NCBI GenBank assembly: GCA_015486505.1
Contig: WFRP01000231.1
Span: 1 to 6,379 of the forward strand
Origin: Pseudomonadota bacterium
Lineage (GTDB): Bacteria > Desulfobacterota > Anaeroferrophillalia > Anaeroferrophillales > Tharpellaceae
Direction of reading: 5' to 3'
DNA: 6,379 nt
The first letter of the stretch is position 1. Each line of letters starts with the position of its first letter. The position numbers and the translations under genes are program-made. Below the pieces are notes generated by a model. That model was not told where the DNA came from. It did not search any database and saw only the letters and a list, made by a program, of their open reading frames with translations. Shown in pieces: positions 4,158 through 6,379 of the stretch.

Positions 4158-6379
4158 TTATTCCTGAAGCTGACAAGCCGGCTTTTTGTCAACCTTGATG
4201 ATGAAGGCCCCGAGGGCGGGCAGCAGGACAATCGCCCCGATCATATTCCAGAGAAACATAAAGGCCAGCAACAGGCCCATGTCGGCCTGAAATTTAATCG
4301 GCGAAAAAACCCAGGTGGCAACCCCCATGGCCAGGGTGATGCCGGTAAAGGCGACCGCCTTGCCAGTGGTTTTTAAGGTATTGAAATAGGCCGGCACAAT
4401 ATCCATGCCCTCTTCCAGATAACCGGTCAGCCGGTTGTAGATGTAAACCCCGTAATCGACCCCGATGCCGACCCCGACCGAGATTACCGGCAGGGTCGCG
4501 ACCTTAACCCCGATCCCCATCCAGGTCATCAGAACCTCGCAGAGCAGCGAGGTCAGGGCCAGGGGAATGATGATGCAGATCGTCGCCCGGATACTGCGAA
4601 AGGTCAGATAGACGAGGAAAATAACCACCCCGTAAACCAGCAGCAGCATGGTCCTCTGGGCCTTTTCAATCTCGATGTTGGTCGCCGCCTCGATCCCGGC
4701 CGGACCGGCGGCCATCAGGAACTTGCCGCCCTCGGTCTCATTTTCATCGGTGAACTTCTCCACCGTTTTGACTACCCGATCCAGGGTCTTGGCCTTATGG
4801 TTGTCAAGATAGACAAAAATCGGTGAAATGGTGCCGTCCTGGCTCGCGATTCCGGCAGGCATCTGCATTGCCAGGCTGTCCAGAGTCACCTGGCTGCGGG
4901 AGATCGTCCACCAGCGGAAATTACCCTCATTAAAGGCGGCGTTGAGCAGTTTCATGTAATTGACGATTGACTGGGTTGACTGCACTCCTTCCTGTTCTTC
5001 GAGCCGGGCCTGAAGATTGTCGGCATCAACCAGAACAGGATACTTGCTGTTGCCTTCCGGCGGGGTCTCAAGCATCACCACGAAGAGATCGCTGGTCGTC
5101 GAATAGTTTTTGACAATAAAAGCGTTGTCCTGGTTATAGCGGGAATCAGGCCTGAGTTCGGGGGCCCCGCTGTCGAGATCACCAACCTGCAATCCCTGAC
5201 GATAATGCAAGCCCCAGGACGCCGCCAGGGCCACCAGAACCAGAACATAAACCGCGCGCTTGCGATTGGCCAGATGGGAAAGCGCGCTCCAGAGAGGATG
5301 ACGGCTCTTTTCCTCCTCCTGATAAAGAAGTTCGATACTGCGTTTGCTGACCCCGAAGTAGGACATCAGCAGGGGCAGACAGATGAGCATACCCAGGATC
5401 AGAACCGGGAAACGGACCAGGGCGCCGACCGCCATATCGCGCAAAACCCCGATATTGATGACATAGAGGGTGGCGAAACCGACCCCGTCGGTGACCAGGG
5501 CGCAGAGAGCGGAAAGATAGAGCAGACGAAAGGTAAAGCGGGCGGCGTCAAACTTGTCGCGGCCGAGCATGGTCTGGTGCTTGATGCCGCTGATCATCTG
5601 GACCCCGTGACTGATACCGACGGCAAAAACGAGAAAGGGCACCAGCATCGAATAGGGATCGAGACCATAGCCGAAAAGTTCGAGGATGCCGGCCTGCCAG
5701 ATGACCGCCAGCAGGGCGCAGAGCACCGGCATAACGGTCGCCCGCAGGCAGCGGGTATAAATATAGAGCAGGATTAAAGCCAGGCCGATGGTAATGAGGA
5801 AGAAAAGCCCCATCGACGAAGCCCCGTCCATCAACTCGCCGACCAGTTTGGCAAATCCGATGATGTGAATTTTGATCTTGTCGTCCTGATACTTGTCCCG
5901 GATCAGCTTTTCGAGTTCATGGGAAAATTTGTGGTAGTCAAGTTGCTTGCCGGTCTGGGGGTTGAGTTCCTGGAGCGGCACGACCACCATTGAGGATTTG
6001 AAATTGTTGGCCACCAGGCGGCCGATTTCGCCGGAGCGCATAACATTGCGGCGCAGCAGTTCAATACTTTCCGGCGAGCCGTTATAACTGTCCGGGATCA
6101 CCGGGCCGCCGTCGAAACCTTCCTCGGTAACCTCGCTCCAGCGGACGATCGGCATCCAGAGGGATTTAAGCCCGGAACGTTCGACCCCGGGGATGAAGAA
6201 AACATCGTCAGTGATCTTCTGCAGGGTTTTGAGATAATCGGGATCGAAGATATCGCCCTGGCTGTTTTCCACCGAGATCCAGACGACGTTGCCCAGTCCT
6301 TTCAGCTCGTTTTTGTGTTTGAGATAGTTCTGGATAAAGGGGTGATAGGCCGGGATCATCTTTTCGAAGCTGGCTTCCA
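4158..6379 (-). CDS. RND/MMPL-superfamily exporter, 5' end cut by window edge
   Basis: The frame is open from the right edge to the TAA at 4158-4160, giving about 739 residues. The ATG at 6357-6359 has no ribosome site, and the reading frame continues upstream of it (EASFEK), so it is internal and the true start is outside. Numbering from that Met, eleven membrane helices are visible: about 184-202, 207-227, 236-256, 283-303, 311-335, 368-384, then 570-587, 593-614, 619-640, 668-686 and 692-720. Two large soluble regions (1-183 and 385-569) are the extracytoplasmic loops. Adding the missing first helix gives the 12-helix, two-half RND plan. GVGIGVDYGVYIYNR (residues 629-643, with D635) is the typical second-half core; the first half has AVGISHGVQM (247-255) in the matching place. 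Such single-chain MMPL-like exporters of the inner membrane move lipids or hydrophobic molecules; the cargo here is unknown. Its gene neighbours suggest a link to acyl-CoA or lipid metabolism, which is inference. Confidence 0.93.
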   Translation of the reverse strand, partial: EASFEKMIPAYHPFIQNYLKHKNELKGLGNVVWISVENSQGDIFDPDYLKTLQKITDDVFFIPGVERSGLKSLWMPIVRWSEVTEEGFDGGPVIPDSYNGSPESIELLRRNVMRSGEIGRLVANNFKSSMVVVPLQELNPQTGKQLDYHKFSHELEKLIRDKYQDDKIKIHIIGFAKLVGELMDGASSMGLFFLITIGLALILLYIYTRCLRATVMPVLCALLAVIWQAGILELFGYGLDPYSMLVPFLVFAVGISHGVQMISGIKHQTMLGRDKFDAARFTFRLLYLSALCALVTDGVGFATLYVINIGVLRDMAVGALVRFPVLILGMLICLPLLMSYFGVSKRSIELLYQEEEKSRHPLWSALSHLANRKRAVYVLVLVALAASWGLHYRQGLQVGDLDSGAPELRPDSRYNQDNAFIVKNYSTTSDLFVVMLETPPEGNSKYPVLVDADNLQARLEEQEGVQSTQSIVNYMKLLNAAFNEGNFRWWTISRSQVTLDSLAMQMPAGIASQDGTISPIFVYLDNHKAKTLDRVVKTVEKFTDENETEGGKFLMAAGPAGIEAATNIEIEKAQRTMLLLVYGVVIFLVYLTFRSIRATICIIIPLALTSLLCEVLMTWMGIGVKVATLPVISVGVGIGVDYGVYIYNRLTGYLEEGMDIVPAYFNTLKTTGKAVAFTGITLAMGVATWVFSPIKFQADMGLLLAFMFLWNMIGAIVLLPALGAFIIKVDKKPACQLQE

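Noticed and set aside
5205..5777. Plus-strand open frame of 190 codons inside the exporter gene
   Set aside because: Antisense to membrane helices of the exporter; the product is rich in G, D, Q and H as expected from reverse reading of hydrophobic codons.
6357..6359. ATG as the true start of the exporter
   Set aside because: No ribosome site precedes it, the frame continues upstream to the edge, and the first membrane helix expected for the family would be missing.

Overview
The window (about 55% G+C by eye) holds six protein genes, all read from the minus strand and therefore listed here from right to left in the order of transcription. Four small gaps and no RNA gene, CRISPR array or insertion-sequence gene were seen. 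The gene set (a large RND-superfamily exporter, an SDR dehydrogenase, a thiolase, a nitroreductase-fold flavoprotein, a two-cluster ferredoxin and a cysteine-rich unknown) and the base composition suggest an anaerobe of the Desulfobacterota / former Deltaproteobacteria type (sulfate reducer or syntroph). This is inferred from gene content; no marker gene is present.

Right part (4158-6379): the C-terminal ~739 residues of an RND/MMPL-type membrane transporter whose N-terminus and first membrane helix lie beyond the right edge. Positions 3976-4157 form a 182-base gap with two consecutive inverted repeats, one of them a 48-base almost perfect palindrome. This is the most unusual non-coding structure in the window.

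Middle part (1144-3975): an SDR-family NAD(P)-dependent dehydrogenase, an acetyl-CoA acetyltransferase-type thiolase, and a nitroreductase-family FMN protein, with gaps of 76 and 71 bases. A 2[4Fe-4S] ferredoxin-like protein (805-1128) follows 15 bases behind the nitroreductase and is almost certainly co-transcribed with it. Together these look like an acyl-CoA beta-oxidation style operon: the SDR would oxidise a 3-hydroxyacyl (or alicyclic hydroxyacyl) intermediate, the thiolase would cleave the resulting 3-ketoacyl-CoA, and the flavoprotein/ferredoxin pair would handle low-potential electrons. The substrate cannot be told from the sequence.

Left part (1-804): a 139-base gap with a terminator-like hairpin, then the first 221 residues of an unrecognised cysteine-rich protein that runs off the left edge. 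It is probably a separate transcription unit, or a weakly coupled last gene of the same operon.
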